Shown: positions 36,050 through 46,762 of the stretch, piece by piece
How positions within the stretch are numbered: position 1 is the first letter of the stretch
Layout of the letters: every line of letters starts with the position of its first letter
NCBI GenBank assembly: GCA_963383645.1
Contig: OY726560.1
Location: 64,125,058-64,189,057, forward strand
DNA length: 64,000 bases
Direction: 5' to 3'
Source: Muscardinus avellanarius
Lineage: Eukaryota; Chordata; Mammalia; Rodentia; Gliridae
Notes under the pieces: model-generated
Seen by the model: only the letters and a program-made list of their open reading frames with translations
The model's database searches: none
What the model was told of the DNA's origin: nothing
Translations under genes and position numbers: made by a program

Positions 36050-36360
36050 ATCTTTTTTTTTTTTACCAACTCTCCTAACTCCCTCCCTACTGTATTACAT
36101 TAAAACAAGTCTCAGATGTCATATTATTTTATTCACAAATATTTTAGTATGTATTTCTCAAAAATAACAACACAGAACATATTCAAAATATCATTATTAT
36201 ATCCCAAATAATTTCTTATATTGCAAAATTTAGTGTTCAAATTTCTAATATTATTCATAAGTATTTTATACTTTATGAAGTCAAGATTCAAGTGATGTCT
36301 ATACTTCGGAATTTGGAATTTGGTTACTATGTCAATTAAGTCTCAATGTATATATTTTTC
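36050..36360 (-). repeat. Old LINE fragment (antisense), probable L1
   Basis: AT-rich sequence with ACATTAAAACAAGTCTCAGA and CAAAATTTAGTGTTCAAATT. A similar block is at 49500-49915, suggesting two copies of the same old element. Confidence 0.4.
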
Positions 36361-36414
36361 TTTCTCTGTCTTATAAGTTATTCGTTTTATTTATTTATTT
36401 ATTTATTTACTTAC

Positions 36415-36600
36415 TTGATGGTACTGGGGGTGGAACCCAGAGGCTCTCTACCTTCAGGCTATACTCCCAGACCTATTTTTTATTTTTTATTTGGAAATAG
36501 GGTCTCACTAAGTAGCTGAGGCTGGCTTCAAACATGTGCGATCCTCCTGTCTCAGCCTCCCAAGAGCGGGGATTACAAGCGTGCGCCACCACGCCCAGCT
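36415..36600 (-). repeat. SINE, B1-dID dimer
   Basis: GATGGTACTGGGGGTGGAAC through GCGTGCGCCACCACGCCCAG, antisense, with a TTTA tail. Confidence 0.92.
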
Positions 36601-36904
36601 TTAAGTTATTTGTTAAAGAACTCAGATAAGAGAAGCTTTGAATCATTGGTTCAATTTCTAGATTGATTTTAGGACCCTTCAAATTTTCTGATTTTTCTTG
36701 AGTCATTATTTTTGGGTTTTCTGTCAACTTGACCATTTCTCCTGGTTTGGTTTTTTCCATAAAGCTGTTCATAGTATTTTCTGGTTGTTTTAATTTCCTC
36801 TCTGTCTGCTATTACATTCCCTTTTTATTCCTTTCCTCTCTTCAGTCTTCTTTTTCTTGACAAGTCTTGACACCTGACACTCTTGAAAAGTAGTTTGTCT
36901 CTGT

Positions 36905-37225
36905 CATAGTCCATTCGGGTTGCTCTAACAAGATGCCATACACTGGGTGTCTTACACACAGCAGAAACTGACTTCTCAGTTCCAAGATTAGGGTGCCGGG
37001 TGGCTGGTTCTGGGGAGGGCTGTGTTCTGAGTTGCAGACTGCTGGCTTGTTACTGTGTCCTTATGGAGTGGAAGGGGCAAGGGATCCCCTGGAGTCTCTT
37101 TATTCATGAAGTTTCAGTCCTCCAGATCGAATTCTTCCCCAGGCCCCACCTCCTAATACAGTCAGCTAGGGGTTTGGAGTTCAACATATGAATGGAGGGG
37201 GGAGCTATTCAGACCACAGCTTAGT
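36905..37225 (+). repeat. Ancient interspersed repeat, family not named
   Basis: CCATTCGGGTTGCTCTAACA through CAACATATGAATGGAGGGGG and CAGACCACAGC. Its layout matches the copy at 44016-44360. Confidence 0.5.
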
Positions 37226-37316
37226 GGTCTCTGGCTTTTTGATCCTCTCTTCTTACCTTTACTTTTTATTTTATTTTTACCTTTATTGTCCTCCCATTTT
37301 AGATGAGTATATTTTG

Positions 37317-37386
37317 TCCTCCCTCCCTCCTTCCCTCCCTTCCTTCCTTCTCCTCTCCCCTCCTCCTTCCCTTCCTTTTCTCCTTT
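37317..37386 (+). repeat. (CCTT)n pyrimidine tract
   Basis: About 70 bp of imperfect CCTCC/CCTTC repeats in the tail of the next antisense SINE. Confidence 0.9.
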
Positions 37387-37390
37387 TTTT

Positions 37391-37588
37391 TACTAGGGAT
37401 TGAACACAGGGGCATATTACCTCTGAGTTACACCTCCACTCTTCTTACTTTTTTTTTGTCTTTGAAACAGGATCTCACTAAGTTTCTGAGATTCTCACTA
37501 CTTGCTGAGGCTGTCCTTGAATCTGCAATCATCCTGTTTTGACCTCCCAAGTACTAGGGTTACCCATATGTGCCACCAACCTGGCCTT
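37391..37588 (-). repeat. SINE, B1-dID dimer (older)
   Basis: TACTAGGGATTGAACACAGG through ATATGTGCCACCAACCTGGC, antisense. Confidence 0.88.
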
Positions 37589-38057
37589 TTCTCACTTCTT
37601 AACACTAATTTCCAGCTTTTCTAATCAAATAATTAAGGCACAGATGTCCCTCTAAGTAAAGCTTTTTCTGCATCCCACAAGATCCAACGTGTACTACTTG
37701 TATTAGTTTGTTCATATCTAAGTATTATCCAAGTATTCATCTTCTTATCTTGTTGTTATTGCAATTAGAAAAAAGAAATGCAAATTATTTGACATGTATT
37801 GAAACTCTTTTTTAAACTCATAAGTGATCAGTTTGTGTGAATGTTTCATACTCTTGAGAGGAGTCTATATTCCCTAATTGTTTGGCATAGTGTCTTTTGT
37901 ATGTTCATAAAAGCATTATTATTTGAGTTGTTCCTATCTTTTGCATAATATTGGTTTTTGCCAAATCCAACATCAAAAAGATTTCTGATATTTTCTTCTG
38001 AAAGTTTCCTCCATTTACCTCTTATATTTGGATCTGTGATGACCTTTTCCCTTCCAG

Positions 38058-38520
38058 TACTGAAAAGTGAACACGAAGGCATTCTACCTCTGAGGTACTC
38101 CTCTCACTCCTACTTAAAAAAAAAAAAAAAAAAAATACTTATGGTAAAATGATCTTGCTAGCCGGGCGTGGTGGCGCACGCTTGTAATCCCAGCATTCGG
38201 GAGGCCGAGACCGTCGCAGTTCACGGACATCCTCAGCTATTCAGTGAGGCCCTCCGCAACTCAGTGAGACCCTGTTTCAAGATAAAGAATAAAAAATTGG
38301 GCAGGAGGTATAACTCGGAGGTCAAATGCCTCTGGGTTCTATCCCCAGACCCGCAAAAATAAAATAAAATAAAATAAATAAAATAAAAAATAAAATAAAA
38401 CTGATCTTGCTAAATTGTGGGTGGTTTTGCTAAATTGTTGAGGCTGTCCTCAAAACTGCAATCCCCTCTTAGCATCTCAGATGCTGGTATTACAGGGGTG
38501 TGCCACCTTACCCATCCTCT
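38058..38520 (-). repeat. SINE (antisense) split by a younger sense SINE
   Basis: The tail/ID part (AAGGCATTCTACCTCTGAGG) is at 38058-38117 and the B1 part (GTTGAGGCTGTCCTCAAAAC through GGTGTGCCACCTTACCC) at 38413-38520. A sense SINE sits between them. Confidence 0.8.
38161..38355 (+). repeat. SINE, B1-dID dimer (GGTCAAATGCC subfamily)
   Basis: GCCGGGCGTGGTGGCGCACG through CTGGGTTCTATCCCCAGAC, then an AAAAT tail. TGATCTTGCTA at 38150-38160 and at 38402-38412 is its target-site duplication. Confidence 0.93.
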
Positions 38521-38629
38521 ATGGTCTATTTTTATTTAATTTTAAAATATGGTGTGAAGTAAAGGTCTAAGTTAATCTTTTTATTTAGATACCTAGTAGT
38601 GCCAGAACAAATTCTTGTGTGCGTTTGTG

Positions 38630-38812
38630 TAGTAGTGTGGATGGATCCCAGCGGCCTTCTATCTCTGGGGTATACCCCTACACCTATTTTATATTTTATT
38701 TGAAAACAGGGTCTCAGTAAGTTGCTGAGGCTGGCTTTGAATCTGTGATCCTCCTGTCTCAGCCTCCCAAGTACTGAAATTACAAGTGTGAGCTACCATG
38801 TCTGGCTATAAA
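38630..38812 (-). repeat. SINE, B1-dID dimer
   Basis: GTGTGGATGGATCCCAGCGG through GTGTGAGCTACCATGTCTGG, antisense. Confidence 0.88.
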
Positions 38813-38883
38813 AATATTATTTCAAAAAAACCCAAAACTATCCTTTGCCCTTGAATTGTCTTGACATGTTTTTGTTTGTTTTT

Positions 38884-39083
38884 GTACTGGAGATTGAATA
38901 CAGAGGCATTTTACCTCTAAGCTACACCCTTCACCCAATTTTATTTCATATTTGGAAATAGGGTCTCACTAAGTTGCTAAGAGCCTCACTAAGTTGCCAA
39001 GGCTGGCTTTGAAACTGTGATCCTCCTGTCTCATTCTCCTAAGTACTAGGATTACAAGTGTGTGCCACCATGCCCAGTGTCTT
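38884..39083 (-). repeat. SINE, B1-dID dimer
   Basis: GTACTGGAGATTGAATACAG through TGTGTGCCACCATGCCCAG, antisense. Confidence 0.9.
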
Positions 39084-39185
39084 GACATGTTCAGAAAATC
39101 AATTGAATAGAAATGTAAGAATTTTTCATGTTTAAATGTTCATTCTTATATTAATACCACATATTCTTGTTTACTATAACTTTAG

Positions 39186-39231
<46 letters not shown>
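39186..39231 (+). repeat. (GT)n microsatellite
   Basis: About 23 GT units at the tail of the following antisense SINE. Confidence 0.97.
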
Positions 39232-39232
<1 letters not shown>

Positions 39233-39420
39233 GCTGAGAATGGACACAGGGCATTCTACCTCTGAGCTACACCCCCAAACCAATTTTTTATTCTTTATTT
39301 TGAAAGTGTCTCACTAAGGTGTGGAGGGCCTAAGTAGCTGAGGCTGGCCGCGAACCTGGATCCTCCTGTCTCAGCCTCCCAAGTACTGGAATTGCAAACA
39401 TGTACCACCACGCCCGACAT
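39231..39420 (-). repeat. SINE, B1-dID dimer
   Basis: GCTGAGAATGGACACAGGGC through CATGTACCACCACGCCCGAC, antisense. Confidence 0.9.
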
Positions 39421-39452
39421 AACTTTAAAATTTTAAATTAACCTTTATATAG

Positions 39453-39660
39453 CCAGGTGTGGTGGCGCATGCTTGTAATCCCCGCGCTTGGGAGGCTGAG
39501 ACAGGAGGATCATGCAGGTTCGAAGCCAGCCTCAGCTACTTAGTGAGGCTCTCAGCAACTTAGTGAGACCCTGTTTCCAAATAAAATATAAAATGGGTCT
39601 GGGAGTATAGCCCAGAGATAGAAAAGCCCCTGGGCTCCACCCTCAGTACCACAAAAAATT
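39453..39660 (+). repeat. SINE, B1-dID dimer
   Basis: GCCAGGTGTGGTGGCGCATG through CACCCTCAGTACCAC. ATTAACCTTTATATAG occurs on both sides as target-site duplication. Confidence 0.93.
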
Positions 39661-39784
39661 TTAATTAATTAATTAACCTTTATATAGTAAACTTTGAAAA
39701 TTTCAAAGTTAGTAGTTTACTTGAGGATCTTTGCATTTCTCTATGAATGTTTTTAATTAATTAATTTACTTATTTATTTATTTA

Positions 39785-39967
39785 GGTGGTACTGGGGTTC
39801 CTGGAAACCCTTCTACCTCCAGGCTATACTCCCAGACCTATTTTTTTATATTTTTATTTGGAAACAGGGTCTCTTAAGACAGCAAGGCTGGCTTCGAACC
39901 TGCGCGATCCTCCTGTCTCCGCCTCCCAAGCGCGGGGATTACAAGCGTGCGCCACCACGCCTGGCTC
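39785..39967 (-). repeat. SINE, short-linker subfamily (TTCCAGGAA type)
   Basis: GGTACTGGGGTTCCTGGAAA through CGTGCGCCACCACGCCTGGC, antisense, with the TCTCTTAAGACAGCAAGGCT linker. CTATGAAT..TTTTAA flanks both ends. Confidence 0.94.
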
Positions 39968-40445
39968 TATGAATATTTTAAAAAGAACGTATTTTTTTCT
40001 AGTCTGTATTCCTTTATTTTCCTTGTCTTGTTGCACTAGGTAGAATTTCTAGTTGAATAGAAATTGTGAGAGCAGACATTCTTACCCTCTTCTCAATCTT
40101 AGAAAAAGTATTCTGTCTTTCATCACTAAATAGAATATTAGACGTTATATTTTGTTGATGCCCTTTATCAGGTTGAGGAAATTTCTCTCTATATGTAGAT
40201 ACTCCTTGCTAAGAATTTTCATCATCAGTAGGCATTGAATTTTTGTCAAATGCTTTTTCTCCACTTAAGATGCTCTTGTCTTGGCTTTTGTCTTATTTTA
40301 TATTTATGTGAAATTACATTAATTAATAACTATTTGAATTTAGGATGTTAAGCCAATCTTACACTCCTGGGATAAATTCCACATTGTCATGGTGCATAAT
40401 TCTTTTGTGTTTCCTGTAGTAAATTTTGCTAGTCTTTTTTTTTTT

Positions 40446-40658
40446 TCTTTTTCAAAATAGATGGAACCCATGGGCCTTCTACCTCTAAGCTTACATCACA
40501 AGTCCTAATTTTTATTCTTTATTTTGAAACAGGGTCTCACTGAGTTGCAAAAGGCCTCACCAAGTAGTAGTTAAGGCTGTCCTTGAACTGCGATACTCCC
40601 ATCTCAGTCTCCCAAATGCTGGGATTACAAGTGTGCACCACCATTGCTAGTCTTTTGT
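40446..40658 (-). repeat. SINE, B1-dID dimer (older)
   Basis: AGATGGAACCCATGGGCCTT through GTGTGCACCACCATTGCTAG, antisense. Confidence 0.88.
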
Positions 40659-40929
40659 TAAGTATTTTTATATCTATATTCATAAGTGAAACTTGTCTGT
40701 AATTTTTTTCTTGTGAGGTTGTTGTCTGACTTTAGTTAGGTTAATATTACCCTGAATAAATTAGTTAGAAACTGTCCCCTTTTCCATATTTTCTGAAAGA
40801 TTTTAGAAGACTGATACTATTTCGTTTTCAAGTGTTTGCTTAAGTTTACAAAGAAAGCCATTTGTGTGCGGACTTTTCTCTGTGGTGAATATTTTAACAT
40901 TAATTTATCTTCTTATAGATTTTTTTGGG

Positions 40930-41127
40930 GGGGGTCTGGGGATGGAACCCAGGGGCATCTGACCTCCGAGCCACACCTCCTGCCCTATTTTTATTCTTTA
41001 TTTTGAAACAGGGTCTCACTGAGTTGCAAGGGCCTCACTAAGTAGCTGAGGCTGTCCTCGAACTGCGATCCTCTGGTTTCAGCCTCTCCAATGCTGGGAT
41101 TACAAGCGTGTGCCACCACGCCCGGCT
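40930..41127 (-). repeat. SINE, B1-dID dimer
   Basis: GTCTGGGGATGGAACCCAGG through GTGTGCCACCACGCCCGGCT, antisense. Confidence 0.92.
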
Positions 41128-41154
41128 ATCTTCTTTACTTATAGTTTTATTAAG

Positions 41155-41303
41155 GGCATTCTACCTCTGAGTTACACTCCCAGCTCTTTTTATTTTATTC
41201 TTATTTTGAGATAGTCCCACTAAGTTGCTGAGAGTGGCCTCAAACCTCTGATCGTCTTTGACTTCTCAAGGACTTCACAAGCGTGCACCACTGACACGGG
41301 GCT
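41155..41303 (-). repeat. SINE, B1-dID dimer (3' truncated, older)
   Basis: GGGCATTCTACCTCTGAGTT through CACAAGCGTGCACCACTGAC, antisense, lacking the end of the ID half. Confidence 0.82.
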
Positions 41304-41838
41304 ATGAATTATTTATAACTGTATCTTCCTGCTGCATGTACACTTTTGTTAACAGTGTTCCTTTCTATCTTGAATTATATTGTGTCTCAAATTAATTTCA
41401 TCACAACTGTCTTACGATTACTCACTCCTTGTTTTGTCTATTTTTGTCCCTCTTACTTTTAAAATATACTTTAAAATTACAGTCACACATGGTAATCACA
41501 CATCATATGTACCATTTACTTTCAATTTCTTTGTATTTTTGTATCTGAAGTTTGTACCTTATAGACAGATACGAAAATACAAATAGTTGAATCCCATGAT
41601 TTTAATCCAGTCTGACAATATATCTTTTATTTCACATCTCTCTCTTCAGCCATATCTAATCTGATTTTTAACTTCTCCATTAGGTTTCATATTGCAAATT
41701 TTATATTTTTAATTTCTAGAAAATGTATATTTATTTCTGCCTGTTTGTTCCTAATAACTATTAGAATAATAGTTAATAGATTAACTATTGTTGTCTACTT
41801 ATTTTTGTGGCAGTATTCTTTATTTAAGAAACATCTTA

Positions 41839-42034
41839 AGCCGGGCGTGGTGGCGCACGCTTGTAATCCCCGCGCTTGGGAGGCGGAGACAGGAGGATCA
41901 CGCAGGTTTGAAGCCAGCCGAGCTGGCGTAAGAGACCCTGTTTCAAAAATATAAAATAGGTCTGGGAGTGTAGCCCGGAGGAAGAAGGGCTTCCAGGAAC
42001 CCCAGTACCACCAAAAAAAAAAAAAAAAAAAAAA
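41839..42034 (+). repeat. SINE, short-linker subfamily (TTCCAGGAA type)
   Basis: GCCGGGCGTGGTGGCGCACG, GGCGTAAGAGACCCTG, GGCTTCCAGGAACCCCAGTA and an A-tail. AAGAAACATCTTA at 41826-41838 and 42035-42047 is a perfect 13-bp target-site duplication, so the copy is young. Confidence 0.96.
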
Positions 42035-42689
42035 AAGAAACATCTTATACATATCTGGCAATCCTAATATCTTTAGTCTCTGAGGTGCAAAATCTGTTGT
42101 TTATTATTTATGTTTACTCTCACAGTGGTTTACCTTCTCATGTGCTTGCTGATTTTTTATTGTGAGCTCATTGATTAGTTTTATTTTTTGGGAATCTTGC
42201 TGAGTTAAACAGTAATATTTCTTAAAGAGAAGATTTTTCTTCAGGAAGAAAAACGTCACAGAATGTGAAGGTTATGGGAACTAAAACATTGCCTGCATCA
42301 AAAATTTGACCCAATTTGGTCCTGGCACCACCTCTAGCAATCCTGGGTTCCCAACGCCCACATTCTAGTGTTGCTTTTACAGCCCTCAGGCACCTGAAGA
42401 GTGTTTGCTCAGCACTGGGACACAAGGTTCAGCTTTCACACCTAGCTTAGGGTCCAGACTCAGTAATCTGGTGGTATAGTTGCATCTAATTACCATTGGC
42501 TATTGTTCTGGTCCCAGATTTTAGCAGCCTTAAAATCTAGCCGCCTTAACTTGAGCAGAATTGGTCTAGGAAGCCTCATGTACTACTTGTGAGAGTGTTG
42601 ATGTTCAAAAAGTGTGTCCTACGCAGAATATGGTCATCCTACAGTAGAAAGTCCCGAAGAATCCGTGAAGTCGTAACATGAAAGTGCAT

Positions 42690-42800
42690 AATAGAACCTT
42701 AAGTGAGGAGAGTGACAAGACATGTGACCTTCTCAAGGTCCAGTAGCAGTGGGCAGCAGAGCTGGAACTAGACCCTGGGCTCTGGAAACCCAGATTTTGC
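42690..42800 (-). repeat. MIR fragment
   Basis: GTGACCTTCTCAAGGTCCAG, GCAGAGCTGGAACTAGACCC and GGGCTCTGGAAACCCAG follow the antisense MIR core. Confidence 0.55.
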
Positions 42801-43492
42801 TTGTGATGCTGATACCAGAGCCAACCTGGGTTAAAATGACAAAGCCCACGATGTTTCAGCTTCCTAGGCCTCCTCGTTCTGTGATCTTTCTCTTCCTGGA
42901 TCTAATCGAGCCAACAAGGCCCTTAGGACCTCCCTTTGCTTCCTGCCTGCTTTTCCCTAACTCCCCCTTTCCAGGGCTGGCAGGTGCATCTGTTGATATC
43001 CCCTTCCAAAATGCCCCTCACAGGTATCCCAACAACTATTGTATTGCCTAAAAACTCCAGAAACTGAGTTTTGTATATGGGGAGAAATCAAGGACTTAGG
43101 TATAAGGACAAAAGTGAATGGTAAAACATTGGACCTCAAGAAGATGATGGAGCTACTCCTTTACCTAGTAGATTCCCCACCCTAGGATAGAAGCCCACAT
43201 GGAAGGTGTCTGCTGCGCCTATGCCTTACCCTCATAGTCCTTTGTCCATTCAACTTTACACTTCTTAAGGCTAAGCCCTTTCTTAGAAGGTATCTACCAT
43301 TACAATTGACAATGTAACACACTTTTAGAAATGAATTATATCAATATATAAGTTTAGTTTACACAATATTGTCACAAACATCATCACATTTGATCCTTAA
43401 CACACTCTATTAAACTGACAGTTTAAACTCCACTTAACAAATGGAAAATCGAAACTTGCCCTAAATCAAGACATGCTTTTTTTTTCTTCTTC

Positions 43493-43702
43493 TTTTTTCA
43501 GTACTGGGGTTAGAACCCCTGGGCATTCTACCTCCAAGTGACACTCCCAGCTTTATTTTTTATTCTTTTATTTTGAAACCGGGTCTTACTGAGTTGCAAA
43601 GGGCCTCACTAAGTAGCTGAGGCTGTCCTCAAACCTGTGCGATCCTCCTGTCTCAGCCTCCCAAATGCTGGGGTTACAAGCGTGTGCCACCACGCCTGAC
43701 TA
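43493..43702 (-). repeat. SINE, B1-dID dimer
   Basis: CAGTACTGGGGTTAGAACCC through GTGTGCCACCACGCCTGACT, antisense. AAGACATGCT and AAGACGTGCT flank it. Confidence 0.92.
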
Positions 43703-44015
43703 AGACGTGCTCTTGAAAGAGCATTAGAGCAAAGAAGCAGGAGGATGCTGTTCAGGTTAGGAGAAAAGACACTGATGAGGGAGTCGGTCCCCACGTTTTC
43801 CTAGAGTACACTTGTTTCTCTAGCAGAGAGTGGCTCGAGTTAGAAACTGATAGATGTAAGGAAGGGAGATTTAGGATGGGGCAACCTGAAGGACTCAGGT
43901 CATTAATGATCAAAGGCAAATTTGCAGCTCTCATCATAGGTAAGATGATATTTGTAAAGATTAAAGAAACAAAAACAAACATTGTAATTACCTCTGTGGT
44001 TACACAGACTTTATC

Positions 44016-44360
44016 TTAATCTGTTTGGCTGCTATAACAAAATATCATAAGGCAGGTGGCTTATAACTACAGAACTTACTGGTAACAATCTTGGAGGCTG
44101 GAAGCCAAGATCAGGTTGCCAGCACGGCCAAATCCTGGTCAGGGCCATTTTCTGGGTCACAGACTGCTGACTTCTCACTGGGTCCTCACATGGCGGAAGG
44201 GGCAGAGATCTTCTGATTCTCTCTTATAAGAGCACTAATCCCACCACAAGGGCTTTGCTCTCGTGAGCTAATCATCTCCTAAAGGTTCTCTCTGTTAACG
44301 CAATCACAGTGGCCATTCTCTTTCAACATATCAGTTTGGGGGACCACATTCAGACTATAG
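44016..44360 (+). repeat. Ancient interspersed repeat, family not named
   Basis: TTTGGCTGCTATAACAAAAT, GGGTCCTCACATGGCGGAAG, and a CAACATATCAGTTTGGGGGA then CAGACTATAG end. Same layout as 36905-37225. Confidence 0.55.
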
Positions 44361-44456
44361 TACCCCCCAAATACATATGTTGAAATATTATTCTCAGATA
44401 TTTAACTCAGAGATTAAACTGAGAACACAGCACACATCTTTTTTTTTTTTTTTTTC

Positions 44457-44658
44457 AGTACTGGGGATGGAATCCAGGAGCATTCTACCTCTGAGTTACA
44501 CCCCCAGCCCTATTTTTTATTCTTTATTTGGAAACAGGGTCTCACTGAGTTGCAAAGGGCCTCACTAAGTAGTAGCTGAGGCTGTCCTCGAACCGCGATC
44601 CTCCGGTCTCAGTCTCCCGAATGCTGGGATTACAAGCGTGCACCACCACGCCCGGCTA
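44457..44658 (-). repeat. SINE, B1-dID dimer
   Basis: AGTACTGGGGATGGAATCCA through GTGCACCACCACGCCCGGCT, antisense, with a T-run in front as its tail. Confidence 0.94.
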
Positions 44659-44833
44659 GGACATATCCTCTTTGGCCCTTCTGTTTGTGAGGACACTTAC
44701 ATGGTGTCTATGAGAAAGGGGGCTTTTAGCAGATGCTGAACCTGCCAGCACCTTGATACTTCCTGGCTTCCAGGACTGTGAGTAAAAAAACATCTGTTGT
44801 TTTTTTAAATTTTGTTATAAATTATACAGTCTG

Positions 44834-45040
44834 TGATCCTCCTATCTTTGCCTCCCAAGTCCTGGGCACATGCCTTTAATCCCAGGACTTGGGAGGCAAA
44901 GATAGGGGGATCATAGGATTGAGGCCAGCTTCAGCAACTTAGCTAGGCACTCAGCAACTTAGTAAGACCTTGTTTCAAAATAAAAACAAAATAGCACTGG
45001 GAAGTGTATCTCAGATGTAGAATACCCTGGATTCAATTCC
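44834..45040 (+). repeat. SINE with a fold-back 5' end
   Basis: A sense SINE (ATCCCAGGACTTGGGAGGCA through TTCAATTCCAATTAAAAAG) is preceded by an inverted copy of its own first 33 bp. Arms are 44834-44866 and 44881-44913, with a 14-bp loop and one mismatch. Confidence 0.85.
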
Positions 45041-45045
45041 AATTA

Positions 45046-45168
45046 AAAAGGGGGGAGGGGGAGAGAGGGGGAGGAGAAGGAGGGGGGAGAGAGAGAGAAG
45101 AAGAAGAAGGAGAAGGAGAAGGAGAAGGAGAAGGAGAAGGAGAAGAGAGCAGGAAGAAAGAAAGAATT
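45046..45168 (+). repeat. (GGA)/(GAGAAG)n purine tract
   Basis: Purine-only SINE tail of about 120 bp with GGAGAA hexamer units at 45109-45143. Confidence 0.95.
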
Positions 45169-45189
45169 ACACATTCTTGGGTTGGGGGG

Positions 45190-45285
45190 TTAGGGTTGTA
45201 GTTCAGGGGTAGAGGTGTGAAGTGTGTGCTTGGCATATATAAGGCCCTGTATTCAATCCCCAGCATCAAAATAAGTAAACAAAAT
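45190..45285 (+). repeat. ID-type SINE monomer
   Basis: TTAGGGTTGTAGTTCAGGGG, TATAAGGCCCTGTATTCAAT, CCCCAGCATC and an A-rich tail. Confidence 0.88.
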
Positions 45286-45861
45286 AAACTATCCAGGCTT
45301 GGGCATTTTGTCATCCAGCACAAATAGACTAAGACAGTAGAAGAACAGAGCATTCCCCAAGTCCTGGAATTAAGAGAAGACTGTCCATTGTGGAGGCTGC
45401 TGTAGGCGCAGGGGTTCGCTGAGTATGGCTGGGCTCTTCCCCCTTCTCCTTTGAAAGTGGCTTCCTATCCATATACATGATAGAATTGCTCACACGTGCT
45501 CTTCCAGGAGGAGCCCAGACTTGTGGAAACAGGAATCCAGTCAGGGACTCTTACTTGGCCCCGCGAAGCTCTTGGAAAGCTGAGTGAGCATTTTCGACCC
45601 ACGTCACTGACTGGCAGAGCCCAGAGGCATAATCTCTTTACCTTCCCCGTGGGCCATTTTGCAGACCATAGGTGGGCTGTATTCTTGCCTTTTAATTTTA
45701 ATTTTAATTTGTTTATTTCCCTAACCCTAACTATAAATGAACAGAATCTATATAAAATGGGAGAAAATGTGTGGAATCTTAAAGAGGGCATATGATGTCA
45801 GATATTTTTGTTGCTTGTGGTGAGGTTGTGGAAATTTGACCTAGAGTGGCTAATGGTGAAG

Positions 45862-45863
<2 letters not shown>

Positions 45864-45953
<90 letters not shown>
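45864..45953 (+). repeat. (CA)n(TA)n compound microsatellite
   Basis: About 20 CA units followed without a break by about 25 TA units. Confidence 0.98.
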
Positions 45954-45956
<3 letters not shown>

Positions 45957-46204
45957 TCCTGGCATAATTATTTGATATTCTATTATAGATTTTGAGGGAA
46001 GTTCTGTTTTAGAAATAACCTGAATTTTGCACTCATGGCTGCTAGACACAGGATGTTTTAGAATAAATTGAGTAAGAGCGTATGTGAAGGAAACTTACAC
46101 AGTCTTGAGGCCAGACTTCTATCTATAGGTCACAGTGAGGATCAGCCCAGCCCAGGGGTACAATGATGGACTCAGAAGCCAGACCAACTTTCCCCTCCCA
46201 CACA

Positions 46205-46278
46205 CAGTGCTGAGGTTTGAACCCAGGGCCTCTAGCATGCGGTTCAAGCTCTCTACCACTGAACCACGCCCCCACCTT
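46205..46278 (-). repeat. ID-type SINE monomer
   Basis: TGCTGAGGTTTGAACCCAGG, CCTCTAGCATGCGGTTCAAG and CTACCACTGAACCACGCCCC, the antisense form of an ID monomer. Confidence 0.88.
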
Positions 46279-46457
46279 TTTCTTTTTTTAGTCCCATCTA
46301 AAGTATTTCTTGACTCCATGACCTTCATTAAGTTATTTAATTCTTTGTTCCCTACTTTGACCACTTTGTATGGCAGGGATACTACAAGAAATAATGAATG
46401 GTATACATAAAGCATTTAGTGTCCAGCACAAAGTCTCATGCACTCGCTTGTTAATAA

Positions 46458-46460
<3 letters not shown>

Positions 46461-46491
<31 letters not shown>
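46461..46491 (+). repeat. (GT)n microsatellite
   Basis: About 15 GT units adjoining the next antisense SINE. Confidence 0.95.
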
Positions 46492-46493
<2 letters not shown>

Positions 46494-46682
46494 GGGGTTG
46501 AACCCAGGGGTATTCTACCTCTGAGCTATATTCCCAGCCCTTTTTATTTTTTGTTTTGAAACAGGATCTCAGTAGATTGCTGAGAGTCTTACTAGATTGC
46601 TGAGGCTGTCCTTGGACCTATGACCCTCCTGTCTCAGCCTCCCAAGTCCTGGGATTAAAGTTGTGCACCACCATGCCTGGCT
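46490..46682 (-). repeat. SINE, B1-dID dimer
   Basis: TTTTGGGGTTGAACCCAGGG through TTGTGCACCACCATGCCTGG, antisense. Confidence 0.92.
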
Positions 46683-46762
46683 AATAATTGAATTCTAAGA
46701 ATTTCTCTTTTAACTATTAACTGGTCAGTGGAGTTGACTAAAAAAAAAAAAAAAAATCTATA

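Larger units (their letters stand above)
37590..42200 (-). repeat. Old antisense L1 (ORF2 region), packed with SINEs
   Basis: Between the SINEs the plus strand keeps the order of an antisense L1 ORF2. 37670-37740 has TTTCTGCATCCCACAAGATC. 39970-40420 has TTGAATTTTTGTCAAATGCT then TACACTCCTGGGATAAATTC and GTCATGGTGCATAATTC. 40660-40880 has TATCTATATTCATAAGTGAA then TGTCTGTAATTTTTTTCTTG. No frame is open, so it is a dead relic. Confidence 0.65.
44362..45340 (+). repeat. MaLR-like LTR split by SINEs and GA repeats
   Basis: CCCAAATACATATGTTGAAA start, middle at 44665-44830 (CCAGCACCTTGATACTTCCT, CAGGACTGTGAG), and terminus at about 45295-45340 (GGCATTTTGTCATCCAGCAC, ATAGACTAAGACAG). Confidence 0.55.

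Noticed and set aside
36415..41303. Regularly spaced repeats that might suggest an array or CRISPR-like pattern
   Set aside because: They are independent SINE insertions with separate tails and duplications, in a mammalian genome.
45720..45734. CCCTAACCCTAACTA, telomere-like
   Set aside because: Only two partial units, not an interstitial telomere array.
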